Source: Salinadaptatus halalkaliphilus
Lineage (GTDB): Archaea > Halobacteriota > Halobacteria > Halobacteriales > Natrialbaceae
Assembly (NCBI RefSeq): GCF_006543045.1
Contig: NZ_RBZW01000012.1
Span: 124,001 to 188,000 of the forward strand
Direction of reading: 5' to 3'
DNA length: 64,000 nucleotides
Positions 1 to 8,362 of this stretch are shown here, piece by piece. Every line of letters begins with the position of its first letter. The stretch's first letter is position 1. A model generated the notes under the pieces. It did not search any database, was not told the DNA's origin, and worked only from the letters and a program-made list of their open reading frames with translations. A program made the position numbers and the translations under genes.

Positions 1-569
1 CGAGTGCGCTCGAGTTCGGTCAGGAGTTGGTCTCGGTCGGTGATCGTCTCCGGGGTTGCCGGCGGGAGGCCGTGGCGATCGATGATCTCGTCGATACGGT
101 CGGTCGAGTACTCAGCGAGAATCGCGAGCCCACCTGCCGCCTGATTCATGTAGAACCGCGTACCGACCCGCGACCGCATCGGGACGCCGTTACGGCCCAC
201 TTCGCGGTAGAGAACGACTGCACGACCGTTTTCCTCCACAGTGAAAAACGCGTTTTTGTCCGTTCGTTGGGCGAGTTCTTGCATATGGAGTTTTATCTCC
301 CTCGATCCTGGGTATTTGCTTCGTACAAACCCACCGATGTCAAGAAATTGCAACCCTAAGGAGTACGTCTGACCATCCTTCTCGACGAAATCGTATTCCT
401 GGAGCGTTCGAAGGTGCTTGTGAACACTACTCGTCGAAATATCCGTCGCCTGGCTGATCTCCGTTACCCCGCCACTGCCACCGATCTCAACGAGTGCCCC
501 GATGATCGTCAGCGAGTTAGCTGTCGCCTGAATCAACGGAGACGGCTTCGTGTCGTCTGGCGGTGTCAT
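1..569 (-). CDS. IclR-family transcriptional regulator (3' end outside window)
   Basis: The reverse strand reads without a stop from an ATG at 569 to the window edge, so the C-terminal end is missing. About residues 10-65 form a winged helix-turn-helix (TDISTSSVHKHLRTLQEYDF). The IclR effector-binding domain follows (VEENGRAVVLYREVG, MNQAAGGLAILAEYS). IclR proteins sense small organic acids and control catabolic operons. This one is divergent from the acyl-CoA synthetase operon starting at 1240, its likely target. It is shorter in the N-terminal arm than the two other IclR proteins in the window. Family assignment is secure; the effector is unknown. Confidence 0.9.
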   Translation of the reverse strand, partial: MTPPDDTKPSPLIQATANSLTIIGALVEIGGSGGVTEISQATDISTSSVHKHLRTLQEYDFVEKDGQTYSLGLQFLDIGGFVRSKYPGSREIKLHMQELAQRTDKNAFFTVEENGRAVVLYREVGRNGVPMRSRVGTRFYMNQAAGGLAILAEYSTDRIDEIIDRHGLPPATPETITDRDQLLTELERT

Positions 570-1239
570 ACACCGTCGTATGTGAACTACTCACTTAGAC
601 TTTTCCCATAACGAAAACTAAATCGACCGAAAGCTAGTCGTGGCGCGACGTTTTCGCAGACGGAAATCATCTTGTAATCCTTTAACACACGGGTGAGAGG
701 CGCACGGGCCACTCGTCTCGAGCGATTGTGGTGGGCGGATGGCAACTATTACAGCCATACGTCTGTATAATATCATCTGCCTGCTGAGCCGCCATTCGTT
801 CCGCGGTAAGTCGGATCCGCGGCTATTCCAGCATCGAATACAAAAACTCAGATGCTATATATTATCAAATAAAATATTATTTATTTGGGTGTGATCAGTT
901 GTATATCCTGTCCTGGCTTATCCATAATATATATTGCTAAATTAATATATTTAGTCCTTATTATGGTGGGTATGGACATTTTCTGCAGAATAATACACTA
1001 TCTGAATGTGAGTGTGGTTACCATGGGTACAGAAGATGATATATGGATATTGATCATTCTTTGGAACAATCGTTTTCTAGTATTACTTCGTCCCGGTCGA
1101 GTCGAAGATCACCACGTTTTATTTTTCCGTACCGTGTGGGTTCTGGTGACTATGTACGTACCGCATTGGGTGCACAGCAAGCCGACCGTCGCCGGCCCAC
1201 CGATTGCCCGGCGTCGCCACCGACCGGTGGGATCGAACG
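570..1239. other. Long AT-rich divergent intergenic region
   Basis: This 670-bp gap separates the divergent IclR gene and the acyl-CoA synthetase. Positions about 840-1010 are strikingly AT-rich for this genome, with several TATA-like runs. I find no convincing gene. An open frame at 885-1247 has atypical composition and no family features. The region probably contains both promoters and regulator operators. Confidence 0.5.
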
Positions 1240-2895
1240 ATGTCTGATCTCACGCTCCGGCCGTTTTTCTGGCGGCCGACGAACCTCTTTCCGGAGACCC
1301 GACTCGTCGCTCGAACTCACGACGGAATACACGAATATACCTACGACGCGTTTGGGAGACGCGTCCGGTCACTCGTCGCTGCGCTCACCGACCGTGGCCT
1401 CGGACCCGGCGATCGGATCGCCACGTTCGGCTGGAACCACCACCGACACTTCGAGGCGTACTTCGGCGTACCACTCTCAGGTGCACAACTCCACACGATC
1501 AACGTAATGCTCGGCGACGACGACATCGTCCACATCGTCGAGGATGCTGCCGACGACTGCCTCCTCGTCGATCCGGGCGAGCCGTTCCGGACGATCGAGC
1601 GCCTCTGGGACGATCTCCCGATAGAGCGCGTCGTCGTCATGGCCGAGTCGGTGCCCGAGACCGATATCGACGCGGTCGCTTACGAGGATCTCCTCGCCGA
1701 CCACGAGCCGATGCGGGAGTTGCCGCCGCTCGAGGAGGATCTCCCGGCCGGGATGTGCTACACGTCGGGGACGACCGGGCGACCGAAGGGCGTCGAGTAC
1801 ACCCAGAAGATGATCTACGCCCACGCGATGATGGTGATGACGCCCGCTGGGCTCGATCTCAGCGAGCGCGATGTCGTCATGCCCGTCGTGCCGATGTTCC
1901 ACGTCAACTCCTGGGAGTTCCCCTACGCGGCGACGATGGCCGGCGCGACGCAGGTGTATCCCGGTCCCTCTCCGGACGCGGCCGATCTGCTCGAGCTCAT
2001 CGAGCGCGAAGGCGTGACGATGACCGCCGGCGTGCCGACCGTCTGGATCAATCTCTTGGAGCACGTCGACGAACACGGCGGCGACCTCTCCTCACTCGAG
2101 CGCATCGTCGTCGGCGGGAGTGCGGCGCCGGCCGATATCATGCGTCGGTACGACGAGGAGTTCGACGTCACGATGGAACACGCTTGGGGGATGACCGAGA
2201 CGATGAGCATCGGCTCGGTTTCCCGTCCGAAAGCACGGATGGACGACTGGGATCGAGAGCGAACCGCCGCCAAACGCAAGAAGCAGGGACTGCTCTCGCC
2301 GGGCCTCGAGATGCGCGTCGTCGACGACGACGGCGAGGCGGTCGCCTGGGACGGCCAGTCGGCCGGCGAACTCCTCGTTCGCGGCCCGACGGTCGTCTCG
2401 GAGTACTACAATCGGCCCGACGCCACGGCGGCGGATTTCGTCTCGCGGCCCGTCGGCGAGACGGCCGGCTCGTCCGAGGGTTTTTCGCCCTCCGAAAAAT
2501 GGCTCAAGACGGGCGACATCGTCACCGTCGACGAGGACGGCTACCTCGAGGTCGTCGACCGCGCCAAGGATGTCATCAAAAGCGGCGGTGAGTGGATCTC
2601 CTCGATCGCGCTCGAGAACGCGCTGATGGCCCACGAGGCAGTCGTCGAGGCGGCTGTCGTCGGCGTTCCACACGAGAAGTGGCAAGAGCGGCCCCTCGCC
2701 TGCGTCGTGACCGCAGGTGGGTCGACCATCGACGAACCCGAACTTCGGGACCACCTGGCGGACGAACTCGACCAGCCCGACTGGTGGTTGCCAGACGAGA
2801 TTCGGATCGTCGAATCGATTCCGAAAACGGCGACCGGAAAGTTCGATAAGAAAACGTTACGTGGCCGTCTCGACGTGGTAGCAGACGATGAGTGA
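1240..2895 (+). CDS. AMP-dependent acyl-CoA synthetase
   Basis: Member of the ANL superfamily that activates a carboxylic acid to its CoA thioester through an acyl-adenylate. Visible motifs are the P-loop-like YTSGTTGRPKGVEYTQ, the adenylate motif WGMTETMSIG, the hinge region LKTGDIVTVDEDGY followed by VDRAKDVIKSGGEWISS, and the C-terminal catalytic lysine region PKTATGKFDKK. Length (551 aa) is normal for medium/long-chain or aryl acyl-CoA ligases. I chose ATG 1240 (MSDLTLRPFFW); an in-frame upstream start would add 12 atypical residues. The stop overlaps the next start (ATGAGTGA), so it is co-translated with the SDR. It is probably the entry step of the catabolic island. Confidence 0.93.
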   Translation: MSDLTLRPFFWRPTNLFPETRLVARTHDGIHEYTYDAFGRRVRSLVAALTDRGLGPGDRIATFGWNHHRHFEAYFGVPLSGAQLHTINVMLGDDDIVHIVEDAADDCLLVDPGEPFRTIERLWDDLPIERVVVMAESVPETDIDAVAYEDLLADHEPMRELPPLEEDLPAGMCYTSGTTGRPKGVEYTQKMIYAHAMMVMTPAGLDLSERDVVMPVVPMFHVNSWEFPYAATMAGATQVYPGPSPDAADLLELIEREGVTMTAGVPTVWINLLEHVDEHGGDLSSLERIVVGGSAAPADIMRRYDEEFDVTMEHAWGMTETMSIGSVSRPKARMDDWDRERTAAKRKKQGLLSPGLEMRVVDDDGEAVAWDGQSAGELLVRGPTVVSEYYNRPDATAADFVSRPVGETAGSSEGFSPSEKWLKTGDIVTVDEDGYLEVVDRAKDVIKSGGEWISSIALENALMAHEAVVEAAVVGVPHEKWQERPLACVVTAGGSTIDEPELRDHLADELDQPDWWLPDEIRIVESIPKTATGKFDKKTLRGRLDVVADDE

Positions 2896-3652
2896 ACTGT
2901 TCGACCTCACGGGGAAAACGGCACTGGTAACCGGCGGCGGTCGCGGCATCGGCCGGGCGATCGCCACCGAGCTCGCAGCAGCCGGCGCAGCCGTGGTTCC
3001 GTCGGCTCGGTCGACGGACGAGATCGAAGCCGTCGCCGACGAGATCGACGCCGCGGGCGGCGATGCGCTTGCCGTCCCCGCGGACGTAACCGATCCCGAC
3101 GCCGTCACGAACGCGATCGATCGAACCGAGGACACCTTCGGCAGCGTCGACATCGTAGTCAACAACGCCGGATTCAACCCCGACAGTGCGCTTGGCCAGC
3201 CCGAAGATGTCTCGACCGACGACCTCGAGCGGGTGCTCGCAGTCAACCTGAGCGGCGCCTACGAGGTAACCCGCGCGGCTGCGGACGGTCTCGAGGACAC
3301 TGGTGGCTCGGTGATCAACGTCGCCAGCGTCGGCGGACTGGTCGGCCTCCCGCGACAACACCCCTACGTCGCCTCGAAACACGGGCTCGTCGGGCTGACC
3401 AAGAGCCTCTCGCTCGATTGGGCGCCCGAGGTACGGGTCAACGCCGTCGCACCCGGGTACGTCTCGACCGACCTGACCGAAGACCTCGAGGGCAACGAAC
3501 GCCTTCGCCAGTCGATCCTCGAGCGAACGCCACTCGAGCGCTTCGCCGAGCCCGAGGAGATCGCCGGTCCGGTGGTCTTTCTCGCGAGCGATGCCGCGAG
3601 TTACGTGACCGGATCGGTGCTCGCGGCCGACGGCGGGTGGACCGCCCGATAG
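2888..3652 (+). CDS. SDR-family oxidoreductase (FabG-like)
   Basis: Classical short-chain dehydrogenase, 254 aa. It has the nucleotide-binding motif TGGGRGIGRA near residue 16, NNAG near residue 90, the catalytic Ser and Tyr-x3-Lys (VASVGG ... YVASKHG), and the C-terminal VTGSVLAADGGWT typical of FabG-like 3-oxoacyl reductases. Such enzymes interconvert hydroxyacyl and ketoacyl groups with NAD(P)H. The start codon lies inside the end of the upstream acyl-CoA synthetase, so the two form one transcription unit and probably act on the same acyl-CoA. The substrate is not predictable. Confidence 0.9.
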   Translation: MSELFDLTGKTALVTGGGRGIGRAIATELAAAGAAVVPSARSTDEIEAVADEIDAAGGDALAVPADVTDPDAVTNAIDRTEDTFGSVDIVVNNAGFNPDSALGQPEDVSTDDLERVLAVNLSGAYEVTRAAADGLEDTGGSVINVASVGGLVGLPRQHPYVASKHGLVGLTKSLSLDWAPEVRVNAVAPGYVSTDLTEDLEGNERLRQSILERTPLERFAEPEEIAGPVVFLASDAASYVTGSVLAADGGWTAR

Positions 3653-3692
3653 CGAATTGTCAGAATTCGCGGTCACACCGACCCGTAGCAGA

Positions 3693-3703
3693 ATATTGAT
3701 AAC
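3693..3703 (+). promoter_or_regulatory. TATA-like box of a leaderless transcript
   Basis: ATATTGATAAC is centred about 27 bp before the ATG at 3725, not before the CoA-transferase ATG at 3841. The mRNA is therefore predicted to begin at the small upstream reading frame. Confidence 0.5.
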
Positions 3704-3724
3704 CCTTGGCACAAACTCTCCGGT

Positions 3725-3844
3725 ATGTCACAGACGAACGGTCGAATCCGAGACGGGGATCCTCGGTCCGTACCGATGGCGCGACACACGGAGACGCATA
3801 CGAACCGTCGTCTGGACGGCAACAACACTGACACGTACCAATGA
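3725..3844 (+). CDS. Possible 39-residue leader protein ahead of the CoA-transferase
   Basis: A complete small reading frame starts MSQTNGRIRDG and ends NNTDTYQ. A TATA-like box sits about 27 bp upstream of its ATG, as in leaderless haloarchaeal genes. Its stop overlaps the CoA-transferase start (ATGA), the geometry of translational coupling. Composition is hydrophilic, rich in Arg, Thr and Asn, with no recognisable domain. Either it is a real small protein or leader peptide, or a vestigial leader whose translation delivers ribosomes to the downstream gene. No function is proposed. Confidence 0.4.
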   Translation: MSQTNGRIRDGDPRSVPMARHTETHTNRRLDGNNTDTYQ

Positions 3845-5025
3845 ATCCGTTCGAAGATGTAGACGTTCTGGACCTGACGCAGTCGATCGCTGGCCCGGTG
3901 TCGACGCAGTTCCTGTCGATGCTGGGTGCAAACGTGGTCAAAGTTGAGCCACCGCAGGGAGACGCATTCCGGGGGTTGCTCGACGGCGCGATGTTCGCCT
4001 CGGTCAACCTCGCAGGCAAACGAAGCGTCTGTCTCGACATGAAAAGCGAGGAGGGCCAACAGGCCGCCAGAGAACTCGCCGAGGAGGCCGACGTCATCGT
4101 CGAGAGCTTCCGACCGGGCGTCGTCGAGAAGTTCGGACTGGACTACGAATCAGTCGCCGAAACGAACGACGATGTCGTCTACCTCTCACTGACCGGCTTC
4201 GGACAGGAAGGGCCGTACGAAGAGTGGCCGGCCTACGATCCCGTTCTCCAGGCAATGAGCGGCCTGATGTCGACGATCGGTTACAAGGACCGTCCGCCGG
4301 TTCGGATCGGTGCGAGCGTCATCGACTGGGGGACCGGTACGACCGCCGCATTCTTGCTCTCGTCCGCGCTTCATCAGCGCGAACTCACGGGAGAGGGCGA
4401 GTACATCGATGTCAATCTCTTCGAGGTCGCGACCGCCTGGATGGGTTACTGGATCGCCCACTACACCGGCACCGGCGAAGTCGCCGAACGCTCCGGACAG
4501 GGCTTTGCCGGGCTCGCGCCGAACGAGGTCTTCCACGCCGCGAACGACGAACCGTTCTATATGAGCGTCGTCAACGATCAATTCTTCGATCGCCTCTGCG
4601 AGACGATCGACCGACAGGACCTCGCCGAGGACGAGCGCTTCGAGACCAACGACCAGCGTTGGGACAACCGCGAGGAGTTGCGCGAAATCTTGGAGGACGA
4701 GTTCAGTCAGTACGAGCGCGAGGATCTCTGTGAACGGCTTGCTGAAGCCGGCGTCCCGACCGGTCCGCTCAAGCACGTCGACGAAGTCGTCGAGGACGAG
4801 CACCTCCAGGAACGCAACATGTTCACCGAATCGCACAACCTCTGGACCGATACGCCCGTCAAGACGGCCAACCCGCCGTTTAGCACCACCAGTGGCCGCC
4901 CGGATCTCGGCGATCGACCGCCGGAACGCGGCGAGCACACCCGCGACGTCCTCGCGGAACTCGGCTACGACGACGACCAGATCGAACGCATGCTCGAGGC
5001 CGGCGCGGCCGGCCCCGAGGAGTAA
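3841..5025 (+). CDS. CaiB/BaiF class III CoA-transferase
   Basis: A 394-aa member of the formyl-CoA transferase/CaiB/BaiF family, which transfers CoA between carboxylates through an aspartyl-CoA anhydride. Family landmarks are the N-terminal DLTQSIAGPVSTQFLSMLGA, VVKVEPPQGD, LDMKSEEG, LSLTGFGQEGPY, and YIDVNLFE, which holds the conserved Asp. The C-terminal TRDVLAELGYDDDQI is typical. It is immediately preceded by, and overlaps by 4 bp, a small reading frame at 3725-3844. It faces a second CoA-transferase (5029-6207) convergently with a 3-bp gap. The acyl partner is unknown. Confidence 0.92.
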   Translation: MNPFEDVDVLDLTQSIAGPVSTQFLSMLGANVVKVEPPQGDAFRGLLDGAMFASVNLAGKRSVCLDMKSEEGQQAARELAEEADVIVESFRPGVVEKFGLDYESVAETNDDVVYLSLTGFGQEGPYEEWPAYDPVLQAMSGLMSTIGYKDRPPVRIGASVIDWGTGTTAAFLLSSALHQRELTGEGEYIDVNLFEVATAWMGYWIAHYTGTGEVAERSGQGFAGLAPNEVFHAANDEPFYMSVVNDQFFDRLCETIDRQDLAEDERFETNDQRWDNREELREILEDEFSQYEREDLCERLAEAGVPTGPLKHVDEVVEDEHLQERNMFTESHNLWTDTPVKTANPPFSTTSGRPDLGDRPPERGEHTRDVLAELGYDDDQIERMLEAGAAGPEE

Positions 5026-5028
5026 CGG

Positions 5029-6207
5029 TTAGATAACGCCTTTTTCGCGCAACGACTCGATCTCCTCGTCCGTGTAGTCGAGCGCCTCGAGAATCGCCTC
5101 GGAGTGTTCGCCCAGATCGGGCATCGCCTCGCTGGTCGTCTCGAGACCGTCGAAATCGATGGGGTTTCTGACGTAGGGGACCGGTCCATCCTCGGTCTCG
5201 AGTTCGTCGATGAGTTCCAGGTGGTCGGTCTGGGGGTGCTCGAGGACGTCCTCGAGGTGGTTGACATCGCCCCACGGGATGCCGGCGTCGGCGAGTCGCT
5301 GGGCCCAGTAATCGCGGGACTCCTCGGCGATAATCGATTCCATCGTCGCTTCGAACGTTTCGCGATGCCCGACGCGTTGCTCGTTTGTCGCGAATCGATC
5401 GTCCTCGAGGAGGTCGGGACGGTCGATGACATCGGTACAGAGCGCTTCCCAGTGGGCGTCGCTGAGGATAGCGAAGTTGACGTACTGATCGTCGGCCGTC
5501 TCGTGGGGGCCGTACGGCGTCAGGAGATGATGGCGCATACCGACGCGGGCGGGGGTTTCGTCGTTGTGCCAGTACTTGTGGGGAAAGTAGCCCAGCCACG
5601 AGACCATCCCGCCGAACATGGTGACGTCGATCGCCTCGCCGTCGCCGGTTCGCTCGCGGTGGAACAACGAGAGCAACGTCGCCATCGTCCCGTAAGTCGC
5701 GGCGTTGATGTCACAGATCGAGAGCGGAATCTTCGCCGGCGCGTCCGGTGAGCCGTTCATCAGGATCGAGCCGGTTTCGCCCTGCATCACCAGATCGTAG
5801 GCCTTTCGGTCGCTGTAGGGGCCGGTGCGGCCGTAACCGGAGATATTCAGGTAGATGACGTCCTCGTTGATCGCCGAGATGGCGTCGTAGCCGACGTCCA
5901 GCCGTTCGACGACGCCCGGCGAGTAGTTCTGGACGACGACGTCGGCCTCGGCCGCGAGTTCGTAGAAGATCTCGGTCCCCGCCTCGGCCTTCAGATCGAG
6001 TTCGATGCTCGATTTGTTCCGGTCGACCCAGGCGTGGGCCGAGGAGTCGCCGTGGACGACCGAATCCCAATGGCGATTGACGTCGCCGACGCCGGGCCGT
6101 TCGACCTTGATAACTTCGGCCCCGAAATCCCCGAGCAGCCGCGTACACAGCGGCGCGCTGACGCCGCTTTCGAGACTCACGACGGTGATATCCTCGAGCG
6201 CGAGCAT
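5029..6207 (-). CDS. CaiB/BaiF class III CoA-transferase
   Basis: Second 392-aa class III CoA-transferase, with VVSLESGVSAPLCTRLLGDF, VIKVERPGVGD, LDLKAEAG, LNISGYGRTGPY and AIDVTMFGG (conserved Asp). It lies 1 bp downstream of the MaoC-type hydratase gene and is surely co-transcribed with it. A CoA-transferase plus MaoC hydratase pair is a familiar arrangement for unsaturated or branched acids, for example mesaconyl- or crotonyl-type intermediates. The glutamate mutase and methylaspartate genes that would mark the methylaspartate cycle are absent here, so the specific substrate stays open. Confidence 0.9.
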   Translation of the reverse strand: MLALEDITVVSLESGVSAPLCTRLLGDFGAEVIKVERPGVGDVNRHWDSVVHGDSSAHAWVDRNKSSIELDLKAEAGTEIFYELAAEADVVVQNYSPGVVERLDVGYDAISAINEDVIYLNISGYGRTGPYSDRKAYDLVMQGETGSILMNGSPDAPAKIPLSICDINAATYGTMATLLSLFHRERTGDGEAIDVTMFGGMVSWLGYFPHKYWHNDETPARVGMRHHLLTPYGPHETADDQYVNFAILSDAHWEALCTDVIDRPDLLEDDRFATNEQRVGHRETFEATMESIIAEESRDYWAQRLADAGIPWGDVNHLEDVLEHPQTDHLELIDELETEDGPVPYVRNPIDFDGLETTSEAMPDLGEHSEAILEALDYTDEEIESLREKGVI

Positions 6208-6208
6208 C

Positions 6209-6811
6209 TCACTCCTCCCCCTCGCTCGAGGGCTGGGTACCGATGCCGGTCGGCCAGCCCGGCGGCTGGGCGGCGCTTGGCTGGGCGTGCGAGCGCTTCT
6301 GGACCATCGGCGTCCGCTCGAGGCTGAGGACGAGTTCGTCGTCCTGATTGTACGCGCGAAGTTTCGTCGTCACGATGCCGACGTGGTCGCGGGACTCGAG
6401 CTCGCGCTTCGAAACGACTTCGCTCTCGACGAAGAGCGTGTCGCCGTGGAAGACGGGCGCGTGGTGGCGTACGTCGTCGTAGCCGAGGTTGGCCGTGGCG
6501 TTCATCGAAATGTCGATGACGCTCATCCCGACCGCCGTGGCGATGACGACGAGGCCGTTGACGAGTCGCTCGCCGAACTCCGTTTCGGCGGCGTAGGCCT
6601 CGTTGAAGTGCATCGGGTTGAGGTTCATCGTGATGTTCGTCAGCCAGACGTCGTCGGTCTCGGTGATCGTCCGGCCGAAAGGGTGTTTGTAGACATCGCC
6701 GACCGTGAAGTCCTCGTAGTAGCGGCCCTGCCAGCCGGAGACGACGTTCGATTCGTCGGTCGTATTCGGCTTGTCGGTCGTGCTCTCGTCGGTCGTGTCG
6801 TCGTCGGTCAT
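6209..6811 (-). CDS. MaoC-like hot-dog fold acyl-CoA hydratase
   Basis: This 200-aa protein has a MaoC/R-hydratase core at about residues 25-165: YYEDFTVGDVYKHPFGRTIT, then the hydratase 2-type motif NPMHFNEAYAAETEFGERLV, then VFHGDTLFVESEVVSKR. It should hydrate an enoyl-CoA double bond. The first 20 residues are a Thr/Asp-rich acidic tail, and the last 25 a Pro/Gln-rich tail, both likely haloadaptive. It leads a minus-strand operon with the CoA-transferase 1 bp downstream; an acyl-CoA dehydrogenase is encoded just upstream on the same strand. Confidence 0.88.
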   Translation of the reverse strand: MTDDDTTDESTTDKPNTTDESNVVSGWQGRYYEDFTVGDVYKHPFGRTITETDDVWLTNITMNLNPMHFNEAYAAETEFGERLVNGLVVIATAVGMSVIDISMNATANLGYDDVRHHAPVFHGDTLFVESEVVSKRELESRDHVGIVTTKLRAYNQDDELVLSLERTPMVQKRSHAQPSAAQPPGWPTGIGTQPSSEGEE

Positions 6812-6892
6812 GGATATGGATGTGAATCGATCGTGGATTATCGAACGCGTTCGGGATCGTCCGTCGTTCGCCGCATTCCTCGAGCGTGTCTC

Positions 6893-8098
6893 TCAGTACG
6901 AGCGCGGCATCCCGAGGACGTTCTCGCTGATGTAGTTCAACACGAGCTGTTGGGTGATCGGGACGATTCGGGTAAGTCGCGCTTCCCGGAAGTATCGCTC
7001 GACGTCGTACTCGCGGGCGACGCCGAACCCGCCGTGGGTCTGGACGGCGGCATCTGCCGCGTCGAAAGCGGCCTCCGCCGCGCGGTACTTCGCAGCGTTT
7101 GCCATCGCACCGGTCTCTTTCTGACTCAACTGGTCGATGGTGTCGGCTGCCCCGTACAGCAACTGCTTTGCTGCCAGCACCTCGGTGTAAGCGTCCGCGA
7201 GCGGATGTTGGATCGCCTGATTCGAGCCGATTGCGTTGCCGAAGACCTCGCGTTCGTTCGCGTACTCGATGCCACACTCGAGGGCGACCTCGCCGAGGCC
7301 GACACACTCGGCGGCGATCGCGAGCCGTTCCTCGTTGAGACCGTCGAGAATCTGGTAGAAGCCGTTTCCCTCCTCGCCGATGAGTCGGTCTGCCGGCACG
7401 CGCAGGTCGGTAAACCACATCTCGTAGGAGTGGACGAACCCGCTGACGGTCTTTGGAATCTGTTCGATCTCGAGGGCGTCCTGTGCGTAGGCGTCCTCGA
7501 TGTCGACCAGGAACATCGAGATGCCCTGCGTTCGCTTCTCGACCTCGTCTCGGGGCGTCGTCCGCGCGAGCAACAGCAGGTAGTCCGTCGCGTCGACCCG
7601 GGAAATCCAAATCTTCTGGCCGTTGACGACGTACTCGTCGCCGTCTTTTTCGGCCCGTGTCTCGATCGACGTGGAGTCGGAGCCGGCGTTTGGCTCGGTC
7701 AGTCCCATCGACTGAATGGCGACGTCGCCGCGGGCGACCTTCGGCAGGAGTTCCGCCTTGAGGTCCTCGTCGGCGTACTTCACGAGCGGCGTGCTGTTAT
7801 AGATGCCACCGTGGATCGCCTGGGCGGCGCTGAAGCCGCCGCCGTTGGCCGCGATCTCTTCCATCATCACGGCGACCTCCGGCGTTCCCATCCCGGCACC
7901 GCCGTACTCTTCCGGGATGAGAATACCGAGCCAGCCGTGCTCGCCCAGCAGGTCGACGAATTCCTGTGGGTAGGACTCCGCTTCGTCATGTTCACGCCAG
8001 TACGCTGCGTCGAACTCCGAACAAATATCGCGTATGCTGTCGCGAACGAGCGCCTGTTCGTCCGATACCGGGATGGTATCCCGCCAGGAGTGAACCAT
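6893..8098 (-). CDS. Acyl-CoA dehydrogenase
   Basis: Flavin-dependent dehydrogenase of 401 aa that would desaturate an acyl-CoA. It shows LIPEEYGGAGMG, the FAD-contact motif SMGLTEPNAGSDSTS, NGQKIWISR, QAIQHPLADAYTEV and QTHGGFGVAREYDVERYFREARL. The C-terminal segment that normally reads EGTxEIQ is here VPITQQLVLN, so the canonical MCAD-type catalytic Glu is absent. The helix-G motif NEERLAIAAECVG keeps the Glu used by isovaleryl/long-chain-type enzymes. It reads in the same direction as the MaoC-CoA-transferase pair, 81 bp upstream of it, and is divergent from an IclR regulator. Confidence 0.92.
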   Translation of the reverse strand: MVHSWRDTIPVSDEQALVRDSIRDICSEFDAAYWREHDEAESYPQEFVDLLGEHGWLGILIPEEYGGAGMGTPEVAVMMEEIAANGGGFSAAQAIHGGIYNSTPLVKYADEDLKAELLPKVARGDVAIQSMGLTEPNAGSDSTSIETRAEKDGDEYVVNGQKIWISRVDATDYLLLLARTTPRDEVEKRTQGISMFLVDIEDAYAQDALEIEQIPKTVSGFVHSYEMWFTDLRVPADRLIGEEGNGFYQILDGLNEERLAIAAECVGLGEVALECGIEYANEREVFGNAIGSNQAIQHPLADAYTEVLAAKQLLYGAADTIDQLSQKETGAMANAAKYRAAEAAFDAADAAVQTHGGFGVAREYDVERYFREARLTRIVPITQQLVLNYISENVLGMPRSY

Positions 8099-8333
8099 AC
8101 GTATACGGCGTTCGGACGACTACATAAATCATGTGGAGGCTGACAGGCAGCCACGACTTCGCCCACCACCATGGTAAGAGAGACCAATAGTGGTTCGAAC
8201 ATGCAGAACGTTTTTCCTCACTCGGGCGCTCGTCGTTTCCATCGTACCTAACGGGTGAAACACCAGTATACCTTTTAGGAGGGCGATAACGCCGAGGACA
8301 GTGGCGTTCCAGGAGTTCGACGATGCAGAACGC

Positions 8334-8337
8334 TTAA
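8334..8337 (+). promoter_or_regulatory. TATA-like box for IclR gene
   Basis: CTTAACA lies about 27 bp before the ATG at 8363, the spacing expected for a leaderless haloarchaeal transcript. The 264-bp gap it sits in (8099-8362) also holds the divergent acyl-CoA dehydrogenase promoter. Confidence 0.45.
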
Positions 8338-8362
8338 CACCGTTCGAGCGAGACGATTTGGC

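Noticed and set aside
885-1247. A 120-codon frame before the acyl-CoA synthetase
   Set aside because: AT-rich, Ile/Leu/Val-biased and lacking the acidic haloarchaeal composition. It overlaps the true synthetase start region.
5029-6811. Assigning the MaoC/CoA-transferase pair to the methylaspartate cycle (mesaconyl-CoA hydratase and transferase)
   Set aside because: Glutamate mutase and methylaspartate ammonia-lyase genes are not nearby and the family motifs do not discriminate.
6005-8143. A 712-codon open frame antisense to the MaoC and acyl-CoA dehydrogenase genes
   Set aside because: High GC keeps antisense frames open. The minus-strand genes carry clear family motifs and this frame has none.
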